NCBI RefSeq assembly: GCF_002982315.1
Contig: NZ_MWZD01000017.1
Location: forward strand, 558,001-622,000
Reading direction: 5' to 3'
DNA length: 64,000 nucleotides
Origin: Leucobacter massiliensis
Lineage (GTDB): Bacteria > Actinomycetota > Actinomycetes > Actinomycetales > Microbacteriaceae
In this document: piece after piece, positions 23,569 to 34,644 of the stretch
Numbering within the stretch: the first letter of the stretch is position 1
Layout: every line of letters starts with the position of its first letter
Notes under the pieces: model-generated
What the model saw: the letters and a program-made list of their open reading frames with translations, nothing else
Told to the model about the DNA's origin: nothing
Databases searched by the model: none
Position numbers and translations under genes: made by a program

Positions 23569-24266
23569 GCCACGTGGGTGCCCGGACCGTGCAGGAGCTC
23601 GACGAGGCGGTAGAGCTGGTCGACGAGTTCTTCGACGGCGTGTTCGCGCCCCTGGACGCCTGGCTGCCCGCCCTCATCGACGCACTGCGCTCGCACACCC
23701 GCGACGGCAGGCTGACGGGCTCCCAGCTCGCCGATCTCGTGCGCGGCGACGCCCACCGCATCCTCGACGCCGCCGACCGCCCCGTGTACGGCGCGGGGTA
23801 CTGCGCAAGCGAGCTGGTGGTCTCGGAGGGCAACCCGCTCGCCTGGTGGCAGGGGCCGGATCGCAGCCTGCTCGCCTCCTCGACCTTCGGCCCGGGCCAG
23901 GCTGCGATCGACCTGGTGCGGCTCGAGTGGTATCGCGTCCCTCAGACCACGGGCGAGCGGCACGTCGCGGGGCCGTTCGTGGACTACCTCTGCTCGAACG
24001 AGATCACCATCACCTCCTCCGTTCCGGTGATCCACGAGGACCGGTTCCTCGGCGTCATCTGCGCCGATGTGCTCGTCGCCTCGCTCGAGAACGCCCTGCT
24101 CCCGAGCCTCAGCCGCGGCACCGCCGTGACGCTGATCAATGCGAACGGGCGGGTGGTGATCTCCAGCGACCCCGACGTCGAGACCGGCGACCGCCTCGCC
24201 GCGGCCACCGCCGCGGGCACGGCCGTGAGCTCGGAACGCTACCCCTTCACCCTGCTCGGCGCCTGA
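23565..24266 (+). CDS. Cache (PDC-like) domain protein
   Basis: The protein has 233 residues from GTG 23565, overlapping the GntR stop by four bases. The segment VYGAGYCASELVVSEGNPLAWW with the later FLGVICADVLVASLENALLP is typical of a cache/PAS-like ligand-binding domain: conserved Gly-Tyr turn and a final helix after GVxxADV. There is no membrane helix or signal peptide, so it is a free cytoplasmic sensor domain. Similar genes accompany GntR regulators and amine transporters in actinobacteria. I infer it binds the transported amine or a product. Confidence 0.7.
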   Translation: MSHVGARTVQELDEAVELVDEFFDGVFAPLDAWLPALIDALRSHTRDGRLTGSQLADLVRGDAHRILDAADRPVYGAGYCASELVVSEGNPLAWWQGPDRSLLASSTFGPGQAAIDLVRLEWYRVPQTTGERHVAGPFVDYLCSNEITITSSVPVIHEDRFLGVICADVLVASLENALLPSLSRGTAVTLINANGRVVISSDPDVETGDRLAAATAAGTAVSSERYPFTLLGA

Positions 24267-24270
24267 GCCC

Positions 24271-25398
24271 TCAGAGCAGGTGCCCGCCCCCGGTCACCCG
24301 CATCCGCGAGACGAGGTTCTTGACGTCCTGGGCGCGGCTCTTCGAGGTGACGAGGAGCACATCGGCGGTGTCGACCACCACCACGTCCTCGACGCCGACG
24401 AGCGCCACGAGCCGGTCGCTCTCCGAGACGACGATCCCGCTCGACGCGTCAGACAGCACCTGCGCCCCGTCGCCGAGCACCGCGAGGTCGCTGCCGCGCC
24501 CCCGCGTCAGCAGATTCGCGACCGAGGCGAAATCGCCCACGTCGTCCCAGTCGAAGTGCGCCGCGACGCACACCATCTTCCCGGCCGCCGCGGCCGGCTC
24601 GGCGACCGTGTAGTCGATCGCGATCTTCGGCAGCGTGGACCACAGCCGCTCCCGCACCTCCGCGCCCCGTTCCGTGTCCCACGCCGCCGCGATCTCGCGC
24701 AGCGCCGCGACGAGAGCGGGCTCGGCGAGCGCCATCTGCTCCAGCAGCACCCCCGCGCGCGCGATGAACATGCCGGCGTTCCAGAGATAGCCGCCGTGCG
24801 CGAGATACCCGGCCGCCTGATCCGCGTCCGGCTTCTCCACGAACTCCGTCACCTCGTAGACGTCGAAGGGCGCGAGGTCGCCGCGCGCCCGGCCGCAGGC
24901 GATGTAGCCGAAACCGGTCGCCGGGTGCGAGGGGTGGATGCCGATCGTCGCGATGTAGCCCTGGTCCGCCGCCTGCACCGCGGTGGTGACCGCGCGCTGG
25001 AAGAGCACTTCGCCACGGATCACGTGATCCGCCGCGAAGGACCCCAGGATGGCGTCGGGATCGCGGCGCTCCAGCAGCGCGGCCGCGAGGCCGATCGCGG
25101 CGGAGGAGTCCTTCGGCTCGCTCTCGGTGATGAGGTTGTCGAGCAGCAGCTCGGGCAGCTGGGCGACGACGGAGTCGCGATGGGAGACGCCGGTGACGAC
25201 CATCACCCGCTCCGCGGGCGCGACCGGCGCGAGGCGATCCCAGGTGGCCCGCAGCAGGGAGTCGCCCGAGCCGGTCAGGTCGAGCAGGAACTTCGGCGCG
25301 TTCGCCCGCGAGAGGGGCCAGAGGCGCGAGCCGACGCCGCCGGCCGGGATCACGCAGGTGAAGCGCTCGAGGGCGGGGGAGGGCTGCGACTCGCTCAT
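24271..25398 (-). CDS. manC: Mannose-1-phosphate guanylyltransferase
   Basis: The protein has 375 residues from ATG 25398. The nucleotidyltransferase signature GGVGSRLWPLSRANAPKFLL lies near 18-37, and the sugar-binding FVEKP is present. It makes GDP-mannose from mannose 1-phosphate and GTP. GDP-mannose feeds cell-wall glycans, phosphatidylinositol mannosides and glycoproteins in actinobacteria. The isomerase domain of bifunctional ManC is absent. The phosphohexomutase at 31,256 may supply its substrate. An upstream extension to 25,437 has no ribosome site. Confidence 0.88.
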   Translation of the reverse strand: MSESQPSPALERFTCVIPAGGVGSRLWPLSRANAPKFLLDLTGSGDSLLRATWDRLAPVAPAERVMVVTGVSHRDSVVAQLPELLLDNLITESEPKDSSAAIGLAAALLERRDPDAILGSFAADHVIRGEVLFQRAVTTAVQAADQGYIATIGIHPSHPATGFGYIACGRARGDLAPFDVYEVTEFVEKPDADQAAGYLAHGGYLWNAGMFIARAGVLLEQMALAEPALVAALREIAAAWDTERGAEVRERLWSTLPKIAIDYTVAEPAAAAGKMVCVAAHFDWDDVGDFASVANLLTRGRGSDLAVLGDGAQVLSDASSGIVVSESDRLVALVGVEDVVVVDTADVLLVTSKSRAQDVKNLVSRMRVTGGGHLL

Positions 25399-25636
25399 GG
25401 CTACGAGTGTATCCAGCGTGCGCTGTGCGACCCCCACGGGCCGATGCCAGCGGCGTCTTCATCGGATGATCCGCGCTCGTGCGGGGGCCGATGCCGGTGC
25501 CGGGGCCCCTCCTGAAAGGTGCCATAATGGAACACGGCGAAAACTCAGCCGTGCCCGCGCGAGGCGCGTGTCCTGGCTGAGACGCGATGTCGGCCGGCGA
25601 GCGATGCTCGCCGAAGCAGGACCAAGGAGGAAGCCC

Positions 25637-26053
25637 GTGTCAGCCCAAACGGCAGAGGTCGCACCCGCGGCGAAGCAGAGGAGCCGCCCGGCGGGGACGC
25701 TCTATCGCGGCAACGAGGGCATGTGGTCGTGGGTGCTGCACCGCATCACCGGCGTGGCCATCTTCTTCTTCCTGCTCGTGCACGTCCTCGACACGGCGCT
25801 CGTGCGTGTCAGCCCCGAGGCGTACAACGCGGTCATGAGCGTCTACAAGACGCCCATCATGGGCCTGGGTGAGGCCGCCCTCGTCGGTGCGATCGTCTTC
25901 CACGCCTACAACGGCATCCGCATCATCCTGGTCGACTACTGGAACAAGGGCGCGCGCTACCAGCGGGCGATGTTCTGGATCGTGATCGCGGCGTGGGTCA
26001 TCACCATGGCCGGCTTCCTGCCGCGCCACCTGATGAACGTGTTCGGGCACTGA
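25637..26053 (+). CDS. sdhC: Succinate dehydrogenase cytochrome b556 subunit
   Basis: The protein has 138 residues from GTG 25637, with AAGGAGGA upstream. Three membrane helices are predicted. The heme-proximal motif is HRITGVAIFFFLLVHVLDTAL: His near 35 and His near 46 belong to the family pattern. It anchors the SdhAB dimer and helps bind quinone. It is the first gene of sdhCDAB. The 230-bp upstream region contains a CATAAT hexamer near 25,523 that could be a -10 element. Confidence 0.92.
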   Translation: MSAQTAEVAPAAKQRSRPAGTLYRGNEGMWSWVLHRITGVAIFFFLLVHVLDTALVRVSPEAYNAVMSVYKTPIMGLGEAALVGAIVFHAYNGIRIILVDYWNKGARYQRAMFWIVIAAWVITMAGFLPRHLMNVFGH

Positions 26054-26069
26054 GCGAGGGAACGCAGAC

Positions 26070-26516
26070 ATGGCTATGACGATTGACACCCCGCGCTCGC
26101 AGGCGGCGGCGAAGAAGAGCACCAACTGGGAGAAGTGGGGCTGGATCTACATGCGCGTCTCGGGCGTGCTGCTCCTGGTGCTCGTCTTCGGGCACCTGGC
26201 CTCGAATCTGCTGCTCACCGAGGGCGGCGTCCACGCGATCAACTTCGGCTTCGTCGCCGGGAAGCTCGCGAGCCCCTTCTGGCAGATCTGGGACACGCTG
26301 CTGCTCTGGCTCGCGCTCATCCACGGCGCCAACGGCATGCGCACCATCGTGAACGACTATGTCGAGCGCCCCGTCCTCGCGAAGACGTTCAAGACGCTGC
26401 TGTTCCTCTCGGCCGCGCTCCTGATCCTGCTCGGCACCTTCGTGATCTACACCCTCGATCCGTGCCCCGCCGGCGCCGACCCTTCGCTCGTCGCCTCCTT
26501 CTGCACGGGCTCGTAA
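26070..26516 (+). CDS. sdhD: Succinate dehydrogenase membrane anchor subunit
   Basis: The protein has 148 residues and three predicted helices. RVSGVLLLVLVFGHLASNLL (about 29-48) carries the conserved Arg and His. HGANGMRTIVNDYV is the conserved segment after the second helix. It lies 16 bp downstream of sdhC. Together with SdhC it holds the quinone site at the cytoplasmic membrane. A Cys pair near the C-terminus (CPAGADPSLVASFC) is an uncommon tail detail. Confidence 0.9.
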   Translation: MAMTIDTPRSQAAAKKSTNWEKWGWIYMRVSGVLLLVLVFGHLASNLLLTEGGVHAINFGFVAGKLASPFWQIWDTLLLWLALIHGANGMRTIVNDYVERPVLAKTFKTLLFLSAALLILLGTFVIYTLDPCPAGADPSLVASFCTGS

Positions 26517-26567
26517 GCGGCGAGCCGGGCGCAGCGCAGACTTTCAGAACCGAAGAATAGGACTCCC

Positions 26568-28400
<1,833 letters not shown>

Positions 28401-28403
28401 GTC

Positions 28404-29171
28404 ATGAGCACCGCCACCGCTGAGGCCGCGACGACTGACGCACCGGAGGCTCCCAAGCCGTTCACGGTCACGCTGCTCGTGCGCCGCTACAACCCCGAGT
28501 CTGGCCGCGAGGCCTACTGGGAGGACTTCGACGTCGAGATGTACCCGACGGATCGCATCCTCGATGCCCTGCATCGCATCAAGTGGGATCAGGACGGATC
28601 GCTCGCGTTCCGGCGCTCCTGCGCGCACGGCATCTGCGGTTCCGACGCCATGCGCATCAACGGCCGCAACCGTCTCGCCTGCAAGACGCTCATCAAGGAC
28701 CTCGACATATCGAAGCCGATCTACGTCGAGGCGATCAAGGGGCTGCCCCTGGAGAAGGACCTGATCGTCGACATGGAGCCGTTCTTCGCGGCCTACCGCG
28801 AGGTGCAGCCGTTCCTCGTGTCGAGCTCGCACCCGGAGCCCGGCAAGGAGCGCATCCAGTCGATCGACGATCGCGAGCGCTTCGACGACACCACGAAGTG
28901 CATCCTGTGCGCGGCATGCACCACCTCCTGCCCGGTCTTCTGGACGGATGGCCAGTACTTCGGCCCGGCGGCCATCGTCAACGCGCACCGCTTCATCTTC
29001 GACTCGCGCGACGACAACGCGCAGGTGCGTCTCGACATCCTCAACGACACCGAGGGCGTGTGGCGCTGCCGTACGACCTTCAACTGCACCGACGCCTGCC
29101 CGCGCGGCATCCAGGTGACGAAGGCCATCGCCGAGGTGAAGGCCGCGATCCGCAGCGGCAAGACCTCCTGA
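28404..29171 (+). CDS. sdhB: Succinate dehydrogenase iron-sulfur subunit
   Basis: The protein has 255 residues. CAHGICGSDAMRINGRNRLAC gives the [2Fe-2S] site (its first Cys pair is at about 73 and 78). CILCAACTTSCP supplies the [4Fe-4S] site, and CTDACPRGI with the preceding Cys the [3Fe-4S] site. It transfers electrons from FAD to quinone. It starts three bases after the sdhA stop, which closes the operon. Confidence 0.95.
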   Translation: MSTATAEAATTDAPEAPKPFTVTLLVRRYNPESGREAYWEDFDVEMYPTDRILDALHRIKWDQDGSLAFRRSCAHGICGSDAMRINGRNRLACKTLIKDLDISKPIYVEAIKGLPLEKDLIVDMEPFFAAYREVQPFLVSSSHPEPGKERIQSIDDRERFDDTTKCILCAACTTSCPVFWTDGQYFGPAAIVNAHRFIFDSRDDNAQVRLDILNDTEGVWRCRTTFNCTDACPRGIQVTKAIAEVKAAIRSGKTS

Positions 29172-29208
29172 GCGGCCGGCGGGTCACCGCAGGCGCCCGC
29201 CCGAGCAC

Positions 29209-30198
29209 ATGACGACGCCCCGAGACGCCTCGCCCCCCGATGGGAGGGGCGCGTCCGGGGCGTCGTCGTCTTCGGGCTTCGCGGCGGTGTGGAGCCGGTT
29301 GCGGGACCGCGCCCTGCGCAGCCGCCCGTGGCGCACCTTCTCCCACTTCATCGACGTGGGCGGGAATGTGCTGTCCGGGGGGATGAGCTATCAGGCGCTC
29401 TTCGCGGTGTTCGCGGGGCTCTGGATCGGGTTCGGCGTCTTCGGGATCGTGCTGCGTGGCAGGCCCGAACTGCTCGACACCCTCGTCGAGCAGATCAACA
29501 CCTTCGTGCCCGGCCTGCTCGGGACGAACGGGGACGAAGGGGCGGTGCAGCTCGGCACGCTGCTGGAGGCCCGCGCGCTCGACTGGACGAGCGTCGTGGC
29601 CGGCGCGGTGCTGCTGTGGGTGGCGCTGAACTGGTTCACCGGCACGCGCCGGTCGATCCGGATCATCTTCGGCCTCGACGTGAAGCAGTACCGCAATCCG
29701 GTGCTGCTGAAGCTGCGCGACCTCCTGCTCGCCATCGGCTTCTTCTCCGCCCTGCTCGTCTCGGCCGGCCTCACGGTGCTGAGCTCGAAGCTGAGCGACC
29801 AGTTCTTCGCCTGGGCGGGCGCCGACCCGGGCCACTGGTTCTTCGGCGGTCTCGGCGCGACCGTGCGCTACGGTGCGCTGCTCGTGTTCGATGTGGTCGT
29901 GCTCATCGCCATGCACCGCCTGCTGGCGGAGGTGCGGGTGCCTGTCTGGCGTCTGGTGCGCGGCTGCCTGCTGGGCGGCACCGTGATGCTGGCGCTGAAG
30001 ATGCTCGGCGGCACGCTGCTCGGGGGCGCGTCGAGCAATCCGCTGCTGGCCACCTTCACCGTGTTCGTGGGCTTGCTGGTGTGGTTCAACCTGATCTGCC
30101 GCACCCTGCTGCTCACCTCGGCGTGGATCGCCACCGGCCTGGACCGCAGCCTCGGCCTCCCCGACACGAGCGCTGGGCCCGCCCAGAGGGCCGGCTAG
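29209..30198 (+). CDS. YihY/BrkB-family membrane protein
   Basis: The protein has 329 residues. After a Ser/Gly-rich N-terminus, the segment GGNVLSGGMSYQALFAVFAGL is the family signature. Six membrane helices are predicted between about 60 and 310. The family was once called ribonuclease BN, but its members are integral membrane proteins, probably transporters or envelope factors, of unsettled function. The end overlaps the convergent dehydratase gene by four bases. Confidence 0.85.
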   Translation: MTTPRDASPPDGRGASGASSSSGFAAVWSRLRDRALRSRPWRTFSHFIDVGGNVLSGGMSYQALFAVFAGLWIGFGVFGIVLRGRPELLDTLVEQINTFVPGLLGTNGDEGAVQLGTLLEARALDWTSVVAGAVLLWVALNWFTGTRRSIRIIFGLDVKQYRNPVLLKLRDLLLAIGFFSALLVSAGLTVLSSKLSDQFFAWAGADPGHWFFGGLGATVRYGALLVFDVVVLIAMHRLLAEVRVPVWRLVRGCLLGGTVMLALKMLGGTLLGGASSNPLLATFTVFVGLLVWFNLICRTLLLTSAWIATGLDRSLGLPDTSAGPAQRAG

Positions 30199-31259
30199 GG
30201 TTTCCCGGCTGCGCGGGCGGCGGGATCCGTCTCAGCCGTGCCAGCGAGCGCTGCGCAGGCGTGCGGGATCGCCTCGGCGACGTCGAGGGCGGTGACGGGC
30301 CGTCCGGCGGTGGTTCCCTCCGCTGCGGAGCCGTCTTCCGGGCAACCGGACGCGCGGCGCGCGGCGGCGTCGTGCAGCAGCGCGGCGGTGGCGCCGATGG
30401 GGGCGAGGAGCTCGGGGTCCTCGCGCACGGCGTCCGCGTGCGCGGCGAGCAGGGCGCCGAGGATCCCGGCGAGCACGTCACCGGTTCCCGCCGTCGCGAG
30501 CCAGGGCGTGGCCGGGCCGCAGGCGAGGAGCGTGCCGCCGGGCGAGGCGAGCAGGGTGCGGGACCCCTTGAGCAGCACCGTGGCGCCGATGCGGGCGGCG
30601 AGCCGGAGCGCCGCCTCGGCCCGCGCCGTCTCGGCTTCCGCCTCGCGCGCTGAACCGGGTTCGGCGGCCGGAGCGTCGCGGCCGGGCCAGGCCTCGGGCA
30701 GCGGGGAGCCGAACGTCGTGTCCCACATCCGCGCGAACTCTCCCGCGTGGGGTGTCACGATCGCGGGGCCGCGGAGCGCGCCGCCGGCGCCGAGGCTCCC
30801 GTCCCTCGCGGCGTCCGCGCCCCGCTCAGCGCCGGGGGCGACGAGGTCGAGCGCGCCGGCGTCGACCACGATGGGCGACCCGCTGCCCAGCAGTTCGACG
30901 AGCGCCGCGCGCTCGGCCTCGCCCCGCTCGGCCGGGTCGGTGCCGGAGCCGATCACCCACGCCGCGCAGCCGTCCGTGCCCGCGCCGATGACGGTCTCCG
31001 GCCGTGCGGCGAGCACGGCGGCCGCGGGCGAGGGCAGGCCGTGCGGGGGCAGCCGCTCCTCCCGCGGCGGCGCGTAGCGCAGCAGGCCAACCCCGGTGCG
31101 CCAGGCCGCGGTCACCCCCAGCACGGCCGCGCCCGGATAGCGCGCCGACCCGGTCCGCATGCCGAGAACGCCGCGGCGGTACTTGTCGTCACGGGGGCCC
31201 GGCACGCGCAGCCAGCCGCGCGCCCGCTCGGAGGACCACGTCACCGGGACGCCGCTCAT
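30195..31259 (-). CDS. nnrD: ADP-dependent (S)-NAD(P)H-hydrate dehydratase
   Basis: The protein has 354 residues from ATG 31259, which overlaps the stop of the mutase gene (ATGA). GTRTGSARYPGAAVLGVTAA type sequence at the start and VITPHAGEFARM match the YjeF C-terminal (ribokinase-like) family. LATAGTGDVLAGILGALLA is the phosphate-binding and catalytic-Asp motif. It repairs hydrated NAD(P)H damage. The epimerase domain (NnrE) is absent and must be encoded elsewhere. A Glu/Ala/Arg insert at about 190-215 is longer than usual. Confidence 0.85.
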   Translation of the reverse strand: MSGVPVTWSSERARGWLRVPGPRDDKYRRGVLGMRTGSARYPGAAVLGVTAAWRTGVGLLRYAPPREERLPPHGLPSPAAAVLAARPETVIGAGTDGCAAWVIGSGTDPAERGEAERAALVELLGSGSPIVVDAGALDLVAPGAERGADAARDGSLGAGGALRGPAIVTPHAGEFARMWDTTFGSPLPEAWPGRDAPAAEPGSAREAEAETARAEAALRLAARIGATVLLKGSRTLLASPGGTLLACGPATPWLATAGTGDVLAGILGALLAAHADAVREDPELLAPIGATAALLHDAAARRASGCPEDGSAAEGTTAGRPVTALDVAEAIPHACAALAGTAETDPAARAAGKP

Positions 31260-33076
31260 GCGCCCCGCTGCAGCCCGTCGAGGGTCTCCCGCACGGCCGC
31301 TTCGAGCCGCCCGAGCGCCGTCTCGGCGAGGGCGCGGCGCTCAGCGGCGGATCCCCGGTCACTGAAGGTGTCGAGGTAGACCTTCAGCTTCGGCTCCGTG
31401 CCGCTCGGCCGGATCATCACGCGCGAGCCATCGGTGAGGTCGTAGCGCAGCACGTCCGCCGGCACCTCGGCTGCGCCGGGCACGAGCAGGTCGAGCGCGC
31501 GGGCGACCGGGGCGCCGCCCAGGCTCCGCGGGGCGCGGGATCGCATCCGGGCGGAGAGCGCCGATGCCGCTGCCATCGAGTCGAGCCGGATCGTGATCTG
31601 CGAGCTGGCGAAGTGCCCGAAGCGGGCGCTCGCCTCCTCGAGCCGATCCCACACGGTGCGGCCCTCCGCGGCCAGCTCGCGCACCATGGCGATCGCGTCG
31701 GCCGCGGCGGAGATGCCGTCCTTGTCGCGCACGATGTCGGGGTGCGTGAGGTATCCCAGGGCTTCCTCGAAGCCGAAGACGAGCCCGGGGACCCGCGAGA
31801 CCCACTTGAAGCCCGAGAGGGTCTCGGCGTAGCCGAGGCCGTAGGCGGCGGCGACGGCGCGCAGGGCGGGGGAGGAGACGATCGTGCAGGCGAGCGTGCC
31901 GCGGGCGGGCCGGTCGAGGAACTCGGCGGTGGCGGCGGCGCGCTCGGCGGCCCGCCAGCCGAGCAGCAGTCCGAGCTCGTTGCCGCTCAGCCGCCGGAAG
32001 CCCGAGGGTTCGTCGGGGTGGGGCGCCGCGATCGCGAGCCGGTCGGCGTCTGGGTCGTGGGCGACCACGAGGTCGGCGCGGACGCCCCGCGCGGTGTGCA
32101 GGGCGAGGTCGAGTGCGCCGGGCTCCTCCGGGTTGGGGAAGGCCACCGTGGGGAAGGAGCCGTCGGGGCGGTCCTGCTGGGGGACGGGGACGACGCGCGG
32201 CAGCAGGCAGGCGCGGAAGACGCGGCGCGCGAGCCGGGCGCCGACCCCGTGGAGCGCCGTGTACACGACGGTGAGGGGCGTGTCGTGACCGGCGACCACG
32301 CCGGGCTTCCCCGGGAGCTGCGGGAGGCCGGCGATCACGGCAGCTGCGGTCTCGGCGACGTAGGCGTTCGCGACACCGGGCCCGAGCACGGTGTAGGCGA
32401 GCGAGCGGGGGATGCGGGTGAGGGGGATCGCGGTCGCCTCGTCGATGAGGGCCGCGATCTCGCCGTCGGCCGGGGGGATGATCTGCGATCCGGCGTCGTC
32501 GTCGCCGAGATAGACCTTGTAGCCGTTGTCGCGGGGCGGGTTGTGGCTGGCGGTGATCATGACGCCCGCCGAGACCCCCAGGTGCCGCACGGCGAAGGCG
32601 GTGAGCGGGGTGGGCCCCGGCTCCGGCAGCAGGAAGACCCGGATCCCCGCGCCGGCCATGACCTCTGCGGTGTCCCTCGCGAACACCCGGGAGTTCACGC
32701 GGCCGTCGTAGCCGATCACGATGGACGGCGGATCGTCGCGGCCGTCCCGGCCGGCCCGCTGCAGCAGGTAGGCGGCGAAACCTGCGCTCGTCTGCGTGAC
32801 GACGACCCGGTTCATGCGCCGTGGCCCCGGGCCGAGACGGCCGCGCAGGCCGGCGGTGCCGAAGGCGAGGCGCCCCTCGAAGGCGTCGGCGAGCTCCTCG
32901 GCGGCGCGGGCGTTCCCCGAGCGCGCCGCGGTGAGGAGATGCCGGGCCTCGGAGACGGTCTCCACGTCGACGTCCTGCGCGATCCAGGCCTCGACGGCCT
33001 CGAAGAGGCGCGTCCGGTCCGCGGGCTTCGGGTCCGGTTCGCCCGCGGGCGAAGTTCCACTCGCGGGCAGTGTCAT
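31256..33076 (-). CDS. Phosphohexomutase (phosphoglucomutase/phosphomannomutase)
   Basis: The protein has 606 residues from ATG 33076, which has GGGAGGAG seven bases upstream. The phosphoserine loop is GVMITASHNPPRDNGYKVYL near 165-184. The metal loop is DPDADR, and the C-terminal phosphate-binding segment is RPSGTEPKLKVY. It interconverts hexose 1- and 6-phosphates. The length and FGTAGLRG start match the long actinobacterial PmmB/Pgm type. It may provide mannose 1-phosphate for the guanylyltransferase. Substrate preference cannot be read. Confidence 0.88.
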   Translation of the reverse strand: MTLPASGTSPAGEPDPKPADRTRLFEAVEAWIAQDVDVETVSEARHLLTAARSGNARAAEELADAFEGRLAFGTAGLRGRLGPGPRRMNRVVVTQTSAGFAAYLLQRAGRDGRDDPPSIVIGYDGRVNSRVFARDTAEVMAGAGIRVFLLPEPGPTPLTAFAVRHLGVSAGVMITASHNPPRDNGYKVYLGDDDAGSQIIPPADGEIAALIDEATAIPLTRIPRSLAYTVLGPGVANAYVAETAAAVIAGLPQLPGKPGVVAGHDTPLTVVYTALHGVGARLARRVFRACLLPRVVPVPQQDRPDGSFPTVAFPNPEEPGALDLALHTARGVRADLVVAHDPDADRLAIAAPHPDEPSGFRRLSGNELGLLLGWRAAERAAATAEFLDRPARGTLACTIVSSPALRAVAAAYGLGYAETLSGFKWVSRVPGLVFGFEEALGYLTHPDIVRDKDGISAAADAIAMVRELAAEGRTVWDRLEEASARFGHFASSQITIRLDSMAAASALSARMRSRAPRSLGGAPVARALDLLVPGAAEVPADVLRYDLTDGSRVMIRPSGTEPKLKVYLDTFSDRGSAAERRALAETALGRLEAAVRETLDGLQRGA

Positions 33077-33226
33077 CCCCGCTCCTCCCTTCATCGGCTC
33101 GCGCCGCTGTCTTCTCAAGCTACCACCCGCCGGGCTGGTTCCCGGGCTGGGGGCGCTAGGCTGCTGCCATCTCGTGCGAGCGGTCTCGCGACCGGCTCGC
33201 CACTCCGAAACGTCGAGAGGAATCCC

Positions 33227-33346
33227 ATGTGCGCTCCCGTCCGCTGCGCCAGCTGCAAGAAGATGACCTGGGAGGGCTGCGGCATGCACGTCGAGGAGGC
33301 GCTCGCCGGCGTGCCCGCCGAGCAGCGCTGCAGCTGCGCCCGCTGA
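33227..33346 (+). CDS. Small Cys-rich actinobacterial protein
   Basis: The protein has 39 residues from ATG 33227, with GAGAGG upstream. It has the order C-x4-C-x2-C, CGMHV, and RCSC near the end. Very similar 38-40 residue proteins with CxxC, WxGCGxHVxxALAGVPxxxRC are widespread in Actinobacteria and unassigned in function. Cys and His together suggest a zinc knuckle. It stands alone between the mutase gene and the PucR regulator. Confidence 0.75.
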   Translation: MCAPVRCASCKKMTWEGCGMHVEEALAGVPAEQRCSCAR

Positions 33347-33449
33347 TCCGAGCCGGGGCTTCGTTGCACTCGCGTGCTCAGCGCGCGAGATCGGAAGCGA
33401 GTTCCTGACGCGGGAAGCGAGCGCTCCGTCGGCTCGGGAGAGGCAGAGT

Positions 33450-34616
33450 TCAGGCGCCGCCGGTGCCGGGGGCGCTCGCGGGCGTCGCGGTGTCGCTCGG
33501 TTCCAGCTCCCCGCATCCGATTGCGGCCTGCACCGCGAGCCAGCACTCGGCGGTGTCCTCGATGGACGAGAGGTCGCGGTCGATGATCTTCTCGATCCTG
33601 GAGACGCGCGCAATGAGGGTCTGCCGGTGCACGAAGAGCCGCTCGGCGGCCCGCACCCAGCTGCGGTTCTCCTCCAGGAAGACCCGCAGCGTCTGCGTCA
33701 GCGAGGTGCCGCGCTGCTCGTCGTAGGTGCGCAGCGGGCCGAGCACTTGGCGCGCGATGCCGCGGAGCTGCTCCGGGTCGCCGGGTAGGAAGAGCGATGC
33801 GGCGGTGTTCTCCTCGAAACGGAGCACCCGGCCCGTCTGGTGGTTGCGGATCAGCGCGCTGCGGGCCTGGCGCAGAGCCGTCTGCAGGTCTTCGAGGCGG
33901 CTGAAGCCCGCGCTGACGCCGATGCGTCCCACGGCGTCGGTCAGTGACTCGAGCGCCTCGTCGACGCGCTGACCGGCCTCGCTCAGGATGAGGAGCTGAC
34001 GGTCCCGGATCGTGGCGAGCACCGGGACGGCGCGTTCCGAGAAGCCCGCGTGCACCGCGTCGAGGGCCGTGCGTGCGTCACCGGCATCCGCCACGGCGAG
34101 GGCATACGGGGGCTCCACCTCGTAGCTCGCGACGAGGCGCGCGGCGGGATCCGAGGGCATCGCGCCCCCGCACAGCTCGGAGAGCAGCAGCGACCCGTGC
34201 AGCTGCTCGGCCTGCGCCAGGCGGCGCACCCGCTCGTCCAGTCCGGCCTCGGCGACCGCCTGGGCGAGGGTCACGAAGGGCACCTCGTGGGCGGTCTGCA
34301 GCACCGGGAAGCCGATCGCCGCCGCATACCCGAGCACCTGGGGTGAGAACGGATGCTCGATCGTCTCGGAGTCGATCGCGAGCGCGGCGATCTCGGCGCC
34401 GTGCAGGCCCGCGAGGTAGGCGCGCTGCGCTTCCGGGCTGGCAGGCACCCCGATGCCGGTCGTCATGACGAGGGCTCCGCGTCCCAGCCAGAGCCACGGC
34501 TCGGGGAGCTCGCACACGTGCGCCCAGGCGATGGGGCGATCCTCGCCCACCCCCGGGGTGAGCGAGCTGGTGCGCAGCTCCGGGAGCTCGAGGAGCGAGC
34601 CGACGGTGAGCGTCAT
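33450..34616 (-). CDS. PucR-family transcriptional regulator
   Basis: The protein has 388 residues from ATG 34616. The N-terminal PucR domain covers about 5-125 (TVGSLLELPELRTSSLTPG). A middle GGDEF-like region follows. The C-terminal HTH_30 domain is at about 320-375 (VRAAERLFVHRQTLIARVSR). PucR proteins control purine, amine and amino-acid catabolism. It lies directly beside the amine oxidase gene, which is 28 bp upstream on the same strand, and probably regulates it and ABC system B. Longer N-terminal extension runs into the oxidase gene and is not supported. Confidence 0.87.
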   Translation of the reverse strand: MTLTVGSLLELPELRTSSLTPGVGEDRPIAWAHVCELPEPWLWLGRGALVMTTGIGVPASPEAQRAYLAGLHGAEIAALAIDSETIEHPFSPQVLGYAAAIGFPVLQTAHEVPFVTLAQAVAEAGLDERVRRLAQAEQLHGSLLLSELCGGAMPSDPAARLVASYEVEPPYALAVADAGDARTALDAVHAGFSERAVPVLATIRDRQLLILSEAGQRVDEALESLTDAVGRIGVSAGFSRLEDLQTALRQARSALIRNHQTGRVLRFEENTAASLFLPGDPEQLRGIARQVLGPLRTYDEQRGTSLTQTLRVFLEENRSWVRAAERLFVHRQTLIARVSRIEKIIDRDLSSIEDTAECWLAVQAAIGCGELEPSDTATPASAPGTGGA

Positions 34617-34644
34617 GTGCCCTGCGCGGCCCGGCGGATCCGGC

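Noticed and set aside
31256-33613. N-terminal extension of the phosphohexomutase to 785 residues
   Set aside because: The extra part overlaps the small Cys-rich gene on the other strand, is low complexity, and the start at 33,076 has a strong ribosome site.
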